Positions 26,951-37,961 of a stretch of DNA of 64,000 bases are shown piece by piece. The notes under the pieces were generated by a model that saw only the letters and a list, made by a program, of their open reading frames with translations, was not told the DNA's origin and did no database searches. Position numbers and translations under genes: made by a program. This DNA is from Incurvaria masculella (lineage: Eukaryota; Arthropoda; Insecta; Lepidoptera; Incurvariidae): NCBI GenBank assembly GCA_946894095.1, contig OX335657.1:16430001-16494000 (forward strand), given 5' to 3'. The number at the start of each line of letters is the position of its first letter. Position 1 is the first letter of the stretch.

Positions 26951-27496
26951 GGAGGTCACGACATTTTTGGTCACGATAAGGTAAATGGCTGAATCTGGGT
27001 TTACATGTTAGAGACCAACCCTCTGATGCTAAATATGTCGGTCTGCCCGTCCCAAGTGGTTGCGTTTTCTAGATTGGCTATATACAATAGATGCTGGTAT
27101 GTTCCTGCTGATGAATATACTGATTATCTGGAAACATTGATACCTATTAATTATACAACAATAACCAGACGGTTACTTAATCAAATACTTAAATAAACCT
27201 AAAGTTATATCTGTAACCTAAATCGACTATAACTACTAAATGCAACCAAATATTTGTTCAGTATTTGTATTGCTAAGCAAGTATGTATTGATACTTTCAT
27301 GCTTCGTCATTTGCATCCATTTACCTTATCATATGTATTTTTTGTAACCATAACTACTTTTTCAGGCGCCTTATCTACGTAACGCAACCACTTGGAACAG
27401 GCAGACTAACACATTTAGCTTCAGAGGGTTGTACTTTATCCTGTGAACCCAGTTTCAGCCATTTACGTTATCGTTACCATTTTTGTCGCGACCTCC
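26951..27496. mobile_element. 546-bp MITE with long inverted arms
   Basis: Ends GGAGGTCACGACATTTTTGG and TTTTTGTCGCGACCTCC. The arms extend inward for about 115-135 bp (CCAACCCTCTGATGCTAAAT against TTTAGCTTCAGAGGGTTG; CCCAAGTGGTTGCG against CGCAACCACTTGG). The centre has no recognisable coding content. Confidence 0.8.
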
Positions 27497-28675
27497 TAGT
27501 CTATAGAGCTTCATGGATTTTGACACAATTGAACAGTACGGTAGCCATAGATTAAAGAGGAATGTATAGATCGCTAACGTCATCCCAATGTTGAATAGGG
27601 ATAATTAAAGCCCACAGGTGGCGTTGCAATTCATATTTCAGAATACATTAAATAGAAACCAATGAATATCAATGATATTTTAATTTACAATGAAATTACT
27701 TCATTTATATTTAAAATTTATTTATTTATTTCATTACGTCTACCTAGGCACAATTTTGAATCAGGCATAGTTTAATGACGGTGTAACTAGTTCTGGCAGT
27801 GACGGGAGATGGCGCTGATCAGAAATGTCATAATACCAGCGAAAATGAGCAGTTTTCGGCGAGTGTTGTATGTTGTATGACGTTAGTTATCTATACTTTT
27901 TAATATTCTTTTTTCTATGGCAGGGCTGATCCTCTGCTTGTTGACAAGCGGAGCAGTTGACTATAATATTTGCATAAAGTGCAGTGTTATATTTAGTGTT
28001 ATATGTCCGGAACGTAGTCTGAGGCCTGTCTCTATGTTTGATCTTGACAATTTAGAATTTAAATTTAGCCTAGAAAAAAAAAATTACTTTATTTTATTTG
28101 GAATGTCTAAAAAGACAATACTGTGCATTTTACACTTATTTCAATCTCCGCTCCTCATTTTCATACATATTTACTGTAACTGGTTGTGGTAATATGGTGG
28201 TTGTCTGTCTGCGTTAAATGATTAGTGGCGTCTTTTTCAAAGTTAAATATTGTGTGCTGAGGTCTAGAACATTGTACTTCAGGTTCAAGACTGGTCAGCT
28301 AGCCTAAACATTAGTGTTCAATGCGTAAACTAAAATATATACTACTAAATATAATTATGTATTATATAATTACTACTACTTAATGGTTCTATTAAAACGT
28401 TAAAATGTTCCAAACATTAAAGGGTTATTGTAACGAAAAATGGCTCCTATACGTGTGCTGCTTGACTCGAAAGAAACCATATAGGTTTCATTTCTAACAT
28501 AGTGCAGCGTTTAGGGAATAAAAAGATTAACCTCTTTTAGATGGACAAAAGCACTGTCTTTAATCGCTTGGACCTTCATATCATATTTATGCGTACATGT
28601 AAGTATTGTGTACAGGTGTAGAAATTATCAATTACATTTTTGAACGTTGGAAGGTTGCATTTTTCGATATTAGTA
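27497..28675. other. Gene-free stretch
   Basis: AT-rich. A 91-codon frame at 27917-28192 starts MAGLILCLLTSGAVDY but has no family resemblance, so it is not called as a gene. Confidence 0.4.
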
Positions 28676-28840
28676 CCAATATATGTTTGAAAAATGTTAC
28701 GGCTTTTCACGCGGCAGGAAGAGACATTCTCCGACGTTTCGAGCTAATCATTCAGCCCGTTATCAAGGAGGCATCCGCCGCGCTCGTCTGCTGCACTTTT
28801 CAAACATGTCTAACGACCGCGGTAATCTCAAAAGTATCAT
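28676..28840. repeat. Foldback element, damaged copy
   Basis: Left arm GTTTGAAAAATGTTACGGC, GCGGCAGGAAGAGACATTCT, CCGACGTTTCGAGC. The right arm is mostly deleted, leaving CTTTTCAAACATG and the shared flank TAACGACCGCGG. The fuller copy is at 63293-63505. Confidence 0.65.
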
Positions 28841-29960
28841 TAGTACCAATATCGCTGAAGTTGTATCTACGTATCGTTGTCATCTATGGGGGAATTAGTA
28901 CCTTATAAGCTACTTGGTAAGGCTACTCGGGCCCGCAAGCATCAGTTAGTTTACCAACTAATGATTCGAAAATAGCTGTTCCAATGCGCTTGATATTTGG
29001 TATCTAATAGCGCGTAACAAATATACACATGGAAAAATCAAAACCGAGTCAATGAGTGCAAAAATAAAATCTTTATACGCATTTCTTTACTCTAGTCCTT
29101 TGATACACAGCGTAAAAATAAAATGTGCAGGCACACATATTTGTTGCCTGATATTCGATTGAATTTAACCTAAATCAGGACTAGTTTAATCATTAATGTT
29201 GATGTGCAATAAAAGGAAGGTCCTGGCATGGCACCTAGTGTCCATGAGGTGTGTTGAACTAATGTCGTGGTATTATCCATCCATGTCCAGTCACATAAAA
29301 ATGTCAAGTGAATTGTAACACCGATCTTCAAATTATTAGTAAACTTTGTTTGTATGGTGAGTAATTTTATGATGTTTACGGGCCCAAATTAAGCCATTTA
29401 TGGAGGCAGAATGAATAGGAGTGGCGGCTTGTATAATAATTATTCAGATATTGCATTTATATGCCATTTTCTCTTCTTTTTTATTTTCGAGCGCTGAATA
29501 TGAACTAAATTGAAATGAAAATTTTAGATATAATACCTGATTCGTACAACCAAAGAGTACGGGCGATTTTTCTTAAAAAAATTGCTTTGTTCTCGGTGCC
29601 TAAAGTTTCAAGTAAATTTGGATGATGATTTAGTGCCAAATAGACGTATCGAATGAATGAGGAAGGTACTTATTTTCACATTACCAAAGATTATGTAATG
29701 TGAATTATTATGGTAATCCGATGATCTGATACTCCGCTCTGCGCTCACATAATTTTGGTTCAAAATATTTTTTGTTATTGTGATTTTCATAACTTATTTA
29801 ATAATTTTTTGCGATTTTCAAACATGTTTAATTGTTAAATATAATATACTGGACACAATGGAATGTACATACACAAGATAATTTTATGTACTTAATGGCT
29901 GCATTGTCGAGACGAAAAACTTTTCTAAATATTTTCAAAATCAGATTACTCAATGCTTCA
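28841..29960. other. Gene-free stretch with an S1 SINE tail
   Basis: 29205-29305 is an S1 SINE 3' end (GGAAGGTCCTGGCATGGCAC to ATCCATGTCCAGTCACATAA). The rest is AT-rich with nothing assignable. Confidence 0.5.
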
Positions 29961-29964
29961 ATGT

Positions 29965-30060
29965 ACAAACGGCATCACGCCACACTTTGGACTTTGACCC
30001 ACATACGTTGTCCTTGCAATTGCCAATGCTTGCTGTGGCGCCGAGGGTGATGCGCTTTGT
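29965..30060 (+). repeat. Short interspersed repeat, copy 1
   Basis: TTGGACTTTGACCCACATAC, CCAATGCTTGCTGTGGCG and GATGCGCT recur in the same order at 61240-61330. Identity unknown. Confidence 0.6.
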
Positions 30061-31374
30061 ACATAGATGTCGTTGTATACCCTCAAAATACATACACTAA
30101 TATAATCATTAGACATATTGTTAACAATTTATTGAACTACCCGGAAACCATATTTGTAGCACAACGATACAAATAATATTTTTCTAGACCCAGTATTTGT
30201 ATGGAATAAACTCGCCCGCTAAATTATTCGGTATAGCGTGAAAACACCTTACAGGCTAGGCTTGACAGTCTCCCCCCCCCCCCCCCTATCTTGGCTGCTC
30301 CCGCTTTTACACTTAACTTTTTCCATTATGAATATTTTTATTTCGTTTTGTCGTGACAGAATACTTCGCCATAAACAATATACCAATGTGCTCTTAATAA
30401 GTTCAGGAAGGTATGGTTTCTGGGAGGACCATGTTCAGATTTTTTTTGATGCCTACCCGCATCCATCTGCGATCAGTCTTCAAACTATAATACTATGAAC
30501 TTGTTGATAGTATTTTTATTTTTTGTCCGTTAATAATACCCTGAAAATGAGGGTTTTGCCTCGTTGTGAGTATTCTGTTCTTCTCTTGTTCTCTTGTATC
30601 TCAATCAAGATTGAAAACTCAAACCTATCAATTTTCTGAAATCCTTCACTTTCATGAGCATTGTGTGTATGTGCATACTTATGTGTGTGTTAGTTACTGT
30701 CAAGGTGTATCAAACTGTATATTAGAAGAGTCTGTTATATTGTAAGTAAATGGAATCTATTTTAAATATACTGGAAATGTAAGCAAACATATGTTAAATG
30801 TATTAAATGGATTAATTAATGGAGTTTCAGTAACTTATCCTTTAATAATTCCTACTTATGCTAGTTAAGAGCTCTAGACCTTGCGAGTCTGTCTTTGAAT
30901 AGATTAAAACTTAATAAATGTTTTCCATAATCCTATGTAAAACATAATCCTATTATTTTTCTTGTATTTTTTCACTTGGTACTTACCTAACGCTTTAGGT
31001 CTTGTCCCAAAACAAAATCTTTGTGACGTTTTGAAAACTTTTCAAAAACTGACTCGACAAAAAAGTTCCATATAACTATCGAACCTCCTCATAAAATTTC
31101 ACGAGAAACGATTAAAAAATGCGACCTGCAGAGAACAGCCGGATAGGAGGACCAGCGGACGCCGGACAAACATATTTTTGCCCAAGCTGAAACGGAATGC
31201 GTTTCGCTCAGTCAATTATTCTTCACGCATCGACGTGATGCCTTGCATACTGCTCTGTACACCCGAACTGTAGTAAAGCATTATTTAATTGCAGGTGTTG
31301 GTCAGAATCTGTTACAGAAATCTTATTCGTATATTATTACACAGGTTGCTCTCAAACCATTGTACTCTTAATTG
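30061..31374. other. Gene-free stretch with poly-C tract
   Basis: A run of about 16 C at 30271-30286 is the only notable structure. No exon or named repeat was seen. Confidence 0.4.
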
Positions 31375-32005
31375 GATTAATAGTATATAGTTTGTAAGAA
31401 TAATAATGTATTTTGTATTTTGACTCTTTGTTTAGAGGTCACTGTAGTAGTTTATGACAGAAATAATAGTATTAAAACTAAAGTGTACAAAGTTTTTACA
31501 ACTTTTTCATGTTGCCACTGGAGTAGGTCCTTGCTTGCGGCGATGCTAGGTTCGGGTCTCCTCTTTCCCTAAAATATGGTTGAGAGAGGCGATGGCTGTG
31601 CCCGGCGTGATGCTCGTGAACGGGTGCTGTTTGTGGGGACTGGCTTGCTCCAATTGGCAACATGTTAGATGGCGGGCATGGTCTTTACAAATAAACTGAT
31701 ATTTGTCATGAACTGTTGTTGCATATGACATGAATGCGGGCATGGTCTTTACAAATAAACTGATATTTGTCATGAATTGTTGTATATGACATGAATTGTT
31801 GATTCTCATAAATTCATATTGATTTAGCGTTTTTACCTGTGATTCTAAATACTTATGTAAACTTAGACTAAGTGGACGTTGAAAAAAAAACCAGCGGAGT
31901 TTCTTGCCAGTTCTTCTTCGCTGGGATTGCCGAACTGGCTAATGATGAAATATGACAAATTCGAGTGCAGTGTACTTGTGGATGATGAATAAACAATAAA
32001 CATAT
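31375..32005 (+). repeat. Interspersed repeat family D without the MITE
   Basis: Starts near TTGGATTAATAGTATATAG, has GGTTGAGAGAGGCGATGGC, GTGCTGTTTGTGGGGACTGG and ends GTGGATGATGAATAAACAAT. A local duplication of ATGGTCTTTACAAATAAACT occurs near 31680 and 31742. At 31864 the sequence AGACTAAGTGGACG is the empty site of the MITE seen in the other two copies. Confidence 0.75.
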
Positions 32006-35000
32006 CGCAAAAGCATCGGACCGGTTCTGGCACAAGGCATTGCTTTTAAGAATCATGGAAATTTCCAGGAATATTTGGGAATCCTTAAGAATTTAGAAAT
32101 CACAAGGTAATCCTGGTATTTTTTTACTACCGGTAATCTTAGTGTACACTTTTTTACTCGAATGACTGACCCATCGTCCTCCATACTCTTAGATATTTAC
32201 GGCATAAGGCATGACATTAATTGTATCCAACAAAAATACATATATACCACAATATATTTCAGTACTATGACTTAGAGAATTAAAAAAAAAATTAAGGAAT
32301 GAAATAAAATTAATTGATAAGGAAGCAAAATAACATCGTGTAGGTATTTTAATCGTTTATTCACATGATAACTCGTAAAAAGGTATCAAAGTTAAAAAAA
32401 ATAACATTATCACAAATCACATCACAGAGATTTTTCGATTTCGCAACTATTGATGGTCAATTGATTATATTATTTATGGATAGAAGCACAAAATAAGTAA
32501 TAGTGCTACATAGAAGCTAGAACATGTTGTGAAAATTAGGGAAGGAATGAACTTAATTTAAATGTCAAGATCAATTAAATAAGTGTAAAACCGAAAATGA
32601 TCTAAAATATGAACAAATAGATAGTCTGTATGTTAAATATTTAAATGTATAGCCTGTTCATGAGGTCCATGGCATGGCTATAGAAACAGTTTGCACATAT
32701 GTAATATTCTTTTGAATAACCATTATATAAATATAAATGAAAATAACGAATCACAAACCTAATAAAATTATAATAAAATTAAATGAAGAGGAAAATTGAA
32801 GATACAATAAAGATAAATCAAAAGAATGATCCATAAACTATTCAAGTATGTAAATAGGAAAAACATTAAGAAGGAATCAAGTTGAAATCGATAGTAATTG
32901 AAATATAGGAATCATCATGAAACCGTCAAGTATAAAGAAGAAAGAAATGAAAAGTCAGTGAAATGATAATAAAATATTATGAAGAATAAAACAAAAGCTT
33001 ACCAAAATATAGACAGGGTTTGTTAAAGAAGGAATAGTTAAAACAAGAGATTTTCAAGAATATGTAGTGAAGGAAGAAACAAGTTTGATAATGTATTTTT
33101 TTAAGATTTTTCGTAAAATAAATGATAGTGAATAAGAACATTGTCCGTGCAGTATAGGAGAAGTGTCATCAATAAAGATATTATTAGTTTTATTGAAAAT
33201 AGAACAAAGATGAGTTAATAGGCTATCAAGAATAATATAAGAAAAAACAGATGAATCAGGCATTGTCAAGTTTAAGGGTAAGTGCTGTAGACTTAAAGTA
33301 GTGATAAGAGTTGGAGAGAATTAATTGAATTAAAGTAAAAACTTAAGTATTATATTAATCAATCTTATCAAGAGAATGTCAAGAATGGTGAGGGAAAAAA
33401 GAAGAGCCGTTAAAAATGTTTTAAGGAATAATTCAGGAAGGATGAATCGGTAGACTAGTAAGAAAACGAAAAATCTTGGCAAATATAGTAAGCTAAAACA
33501 ATGGTAAGATAAGTGATTGACAGCTATAGTGAAAGATAGAACAAGGGTGAATGAAACGTTAAGAATGAAGGAAACATGGCAGAGTAAGTAGATGTTTAAG
33601 AATTGTGAAGAAAATTTAATAAAACGTATAAATAAAGGAAAAGTAAGATTAAATCCAGACATTGTATATATGAAGAATATAGGAAGAGTAGAAAGATAGC
33701 GAAGAAGGAATCAAAGTTGGATTATGATATATACATACATCATGCCATTTCCCTCGATAGGTAGGAACAGATAAAATAACGGCATACTTTTTTCGTTTCT
33801 TACAAACATTTAAGATCTATTAGACGATGGGGATATAGTAATATATGCTCTACGATTCTGGCTGCTAGGTATCTTAACCTTTACAGAGTATTTCGTCCAT
33901 CTGGTCGTAGTAGGAACATTCTTCTAGGCAACCTAGGCATGACAATTCCATTCTCTTCCGCTATGTAAATCAGTTTCAACTGCTTTAGGACTCACCTGTT
34001 CTAATCTTCCATTGTTTTTTATTAATACTCAGCCACTGCCTAATTTTCATCTCACTTACATAATTTATGAAGGAAGGAAAGAAAAAAGCAAGAGAAAATT
34101 GAAATATTGTCAAATATACATACAAAAGCATACATTTATAGATTGCCAAGGAAGAAACAAGAAATAGTCAATAGAAATAGTAGAATAGTATGTCGTGGAA
34201 TAATAGCAAAATAGCCGAATAATGCTTTTGCAGAATACATGTAGGATGCACTAAAAATAAAAGCAGTAAACATATTTACTTAATATATATTCAAAATACC
34301 AGGAAGTAGCATTCAATACTGGAAGAAGAAAATAATATCTATGATACTGGTAGGTATATAGAAGTATTAGTCTTTTTTAATGCACGAGGACAGATGATGA
34401 AAAATCTTGAAACAATCTGTATTACGTATAAATGTTTTAAGAAAGGAAGAATGTGTAATAAAAGATTAATATAGAATGTTTCTATATTTCTACTTAAAGA
34501 GTAAGGAATTAATTAGTACAATATTAAAAATAAAAATGTCCAAGTAATGTAATAAAGAAAAGGTTGAAAATAAGAAATCCTGAAACATCCCGTATATAAA
34601 CACGAAACCGAGGGAAGGAACAGGTTATTATTAAAATATTGAAAAAAAAAGATAGACACGAATTGATAGTAGTATTAGAAATTAATAAAATATTATGAAG
34701 AAATGTCATTGTCATGTAATAACTAACAAAGAAGCGGCCTAAAAGATATAATAATCAAAGTAAGGAAGGAAAACATGTACATATACCTAATTAAATACAG
34801 AAAAACAACAAAAGGATCCTCTGTTATTGAAACAAGTAATAGTCAGGTAATAAGAAAGTAATAGGATGGAAGATGAATATAAGTTACTGTATTATTAAGA
34901 TGAAATACATTATTTTAAACTTTTGAAAGAAAAACTACATATTGCTCAAGACATTTATTTAAAAAAGCAAAATAGATTGAAATTGTATGAAGAAAAAGAG

Positions 35001-37500
35001 TAATTGAAAAGTTTAGTCAAGGAAGAGAACTGTATGTTAAAAATTAAACAGGGATTGAGCTATTCGAGGTAATAAGACAACAATAATAAATATATAGCTC
35101 GTGAAATTTTGTAAATAAAGCTCGTATGCAAATTATATGAAAAGATGCAACAAATGTTTAGTATTAAGAAGGAACCCGATTTAAAAACTATAATGAACCA
35201 CCTTGGATAAGAAATATGAAACAGAAGAAACAGACCATGGTATAAGTTATCTTTTTAAGGACGAATTTATCAATAAAACAAATTTCTGGTTACATATATT
35301 AAAAACCAAAATAATCCTAATGATGAAAGGAAAAGTATTCAGAGTGGGCGGATTAACCTTGTCCGGACTAAATCGCATATTGTATTGTTAGTTCGGTGCT
35401 AATCCGCGTACTAAGTTTCGACAGTTCTCTTTGAACACGTCTGTTAGTGTTTACAAGTAAGAAAAAGATAAAAGACACTATTCCGAAATATCCGCAGTAC
35501 AAGAAACATGAGAAGATATAGAAGAACAAAGAAGATAAGAAGAATAAATTGTATGTTTTTATATGACATTAAAAGTTTCTAAATTATACGAAGAAAAGAG
35601 AAACGTTGTACAGGAAAAGATTGATAATCTTATTTTGATACATTTCAAGGAAATAGAAAATAAACAAGATCGTATTGCAAGGTAAATATACTAAAGATCC
35701 AAATTAAAATAATCCAAATTATGAAAAGTATGTAGATATGCATATTATTTTCAAGTAAAACGATAAACATATGGAAGGATGAGGGCGAACACACGAATAT
35801 ATCTACACAAAAATATAAAAAGTGCGGAAGTTATTCTATGTGTGTCCTGTAATGAAGATGATAATGGAAAACGAAACATAGTTGAATGATATAAAGAAGA
35901 GTTTGACGTATGGAGTTATAAAGCAAATAAATAACAGTTTTTTTTTTCAAGACAAGAAAAACACAAATAAATAAATAAATGTGTAATTATGATCAAGATA
36001 CAATATTAATATGAATATAAACTAAATATTAGGCATGGGAAGAATAATCCGAAAACACGAAGAAAGATAAACAATAGTAAAGGTCCTATAGTATGTGTTA
36101 AATGTTGTTTATACTATTTAAACTTTGAAGAAAAGATAGCTTAGTAGCAAAATTAAGGTTCATTCATAGTATTTACAAGTAAGAAAAAGATAAAAGACAC
36201 TATTCCGAAATATCCGCAGTACAAGAAACATGAGAAGATATAGAAGAACAAAGAAGATAAGAAGAATAAATTATATGTTTTTATATGACATTAAAAGTTT
36301 GTAGAGAAAAGACGAACGTTATACAGGAAAAGATTGATGATCTTATTTTGAAACATTTGAAGGAAAAAGAAAATAAAACAAAAGAAGAAAGAAAATACAC
36401 AAAAATATAAAAAGTGCAGAAGTTATTCTATGTGTGTCCTGTAATGAAGATGATAATGAAAAAGGAAACATAGTTGAATGATATAAAGAAGAGTTTTGAC
36501 GTATGGAGTTATAAAGCAAATAAATAAAAAAAAATTTTCAATACAAGAAAAAAACAAATAAATAAATAAATGTGTAATTATGATCAAGATACAATATTAA
36601 TATGAATATAAACTAAATATAAGGCATGGGAAGAATAATCCGAAAACACAAAGAAAGATAAACAATAGGAAAGGTCCTATAGTATTTGTTAAATGTTGTT
36701 TATACTATTTAAACTTTGAAGAAAAGATAGCTTAGTAGCAAAATTAAGGTTCATTCATTTTAGAATCAAACCTTGAGAGAAGGTAATGTTATGATATTTG
36801 CGATAGAGTAAATAAATGGTGATATGAAAATAGGAATTGAAAAATTTTTTTAGTAATTTCATAATCAGAAGCAATTAAACAGTGAACATAATTGGGTAAA
36901 GTAAAGTAATCATGTTTTTATATTATTTGAAAGAAGAAATTGTAAGAGTAGAGAATAAATAGGAAAAAATAAAGTGGCAGTAATATAGAGAAAAAAAGTC
37001 AGAGATAAAAATATTTTGTTTACTAGAATTATTCAGAGCGTATGTACACATAATACATAGAAAAATAATAAAATATGTATGCATAAATGAAAAATGTATT
37101 TGAAAATATTTTAAATAGTTATCATATCAACATAAACCACATTTACATATTTGATTAGAATTAAGTTGCTTAAAGTAGAAAAGAAGGCATGGAAAAAGTA
37201 ATGAATAAGTGAAATGAACTATAGACTATCTACGCAACTAGTACACATAAAACCGCAATGGAATAAGCAGATGATGGTGAATTTAAAATAGTAGTTCAGT
37301 CATAAAGATACAATAAAAATATAACAATTACCAAGAAATAAAAAATAGATGAAGAAAGGTTAGTATAGCAAATAGGTGAAGAGTAAATAGGAAAGTAGCC
37401 GTTAAACAAAAGCAAGAAAACAATTGAACCATCTTACAAACTAAATAACAACATCGGCAAGAGTTCAACTTGTATAAGTATATATGGAACTAACCTTCTC
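32006..37500. other. 5.5-kb AT-rich, purine-rich block without genes
   Basis: The plus strand is dominated by A and G with few C and frequent GAAGAA and AAGGAAGA words. Stop codons fill all plus-strand frames. The minus-strand frames, for example 33330-33662, look hydrophobic only because the strand is T-rich. None of the interspersed families of the rest of the window was recognised inside it, which is striking. An internal duplication is listed separately. Confidence 0.6.
35450..36770. repeat. Tandem duplication of about 0.7 kb inside the purine-rich block
   Basis: ACAAGTAAGAAAAAGATAAA at 35457 recurs at 36175. Later landmarks recur in order: TTATTCTATGTGTGTCCTGT, GTTGAATGATATAAAGAAGA, GGCATGGGAAGAATAATCCG and AGATAGCTTAGTAGCAAAAT. 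The second copy lacks about 120 bp found in the first (around 35660-35800). Confidence 0.85.
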
Positions 37501-37803
37501 AAAATTTTAAGGTGCCAACTAACCGTTTGAAACAAATGTGCGGTAATTCGGCTGTCTCTCCGATGAACTTATAAGTATTACTTACTTCGTTACAATACTT
37601 TCTTTGGTAATGAAAGGGGCCTTCGAGTACTTTTAAATAGCGAACTCTATTGCCATTAAAATGCTTGCCGGACATTCTGTCGTATCACGCTGTCCGTGTC
37701 CGACGGAAGTTCCGTCGAGCAAATACGAACGTTATGAAAAATAAAACGTCATACAGTCTAGGAATAAACATACTGTATGTCGTCCGAGGACGAAGAAAGC
37801 GGT

Positions 37804-37961
37804 CTAATGGTGGCTCTCAACGGGGTAGTCGGCGTACCATCCGAAGGCGCCGTGCCCGCCGGTGTGCGCGCCGAAGTCCACATAGTCGCCGGCCTCGTGG
37901 TGCGCATGCGCGTGTCGCGCGGGACGCTCGTCCGACGACGCCTCCGCCGCGTCAGCGGGAC
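37804..37961 (-). CDS. Secreted-protein gene, last exon
   Basis: Acceptor AAACTGACAG|GTCCC; stop TAG at 37806-37804. Encodes PADAAEASSDERPARHAHAH, then HEAGDYVDFGAHTGGHGAFG and a short tail. Clearly more GC-rich than its surroundings. Confidence 0.7.

Noticed and set aside
27917..28192. 91-codon frame starting MAGLILCLLTSGA, first read as a signal peptide
   Set aside because: No cleavage-like site or conserved tail, AT-rich codons and no neighbouring exon; chance frame is more likely.
33330..33662. Hydrophobic 110-codon minus-strand frame that looks like a membrane protein
   Set aside because: The hydrophobicity follows from the T-rich strand of a purine-skewed block. There is no conserved motif, no promoter context and no splice structure.
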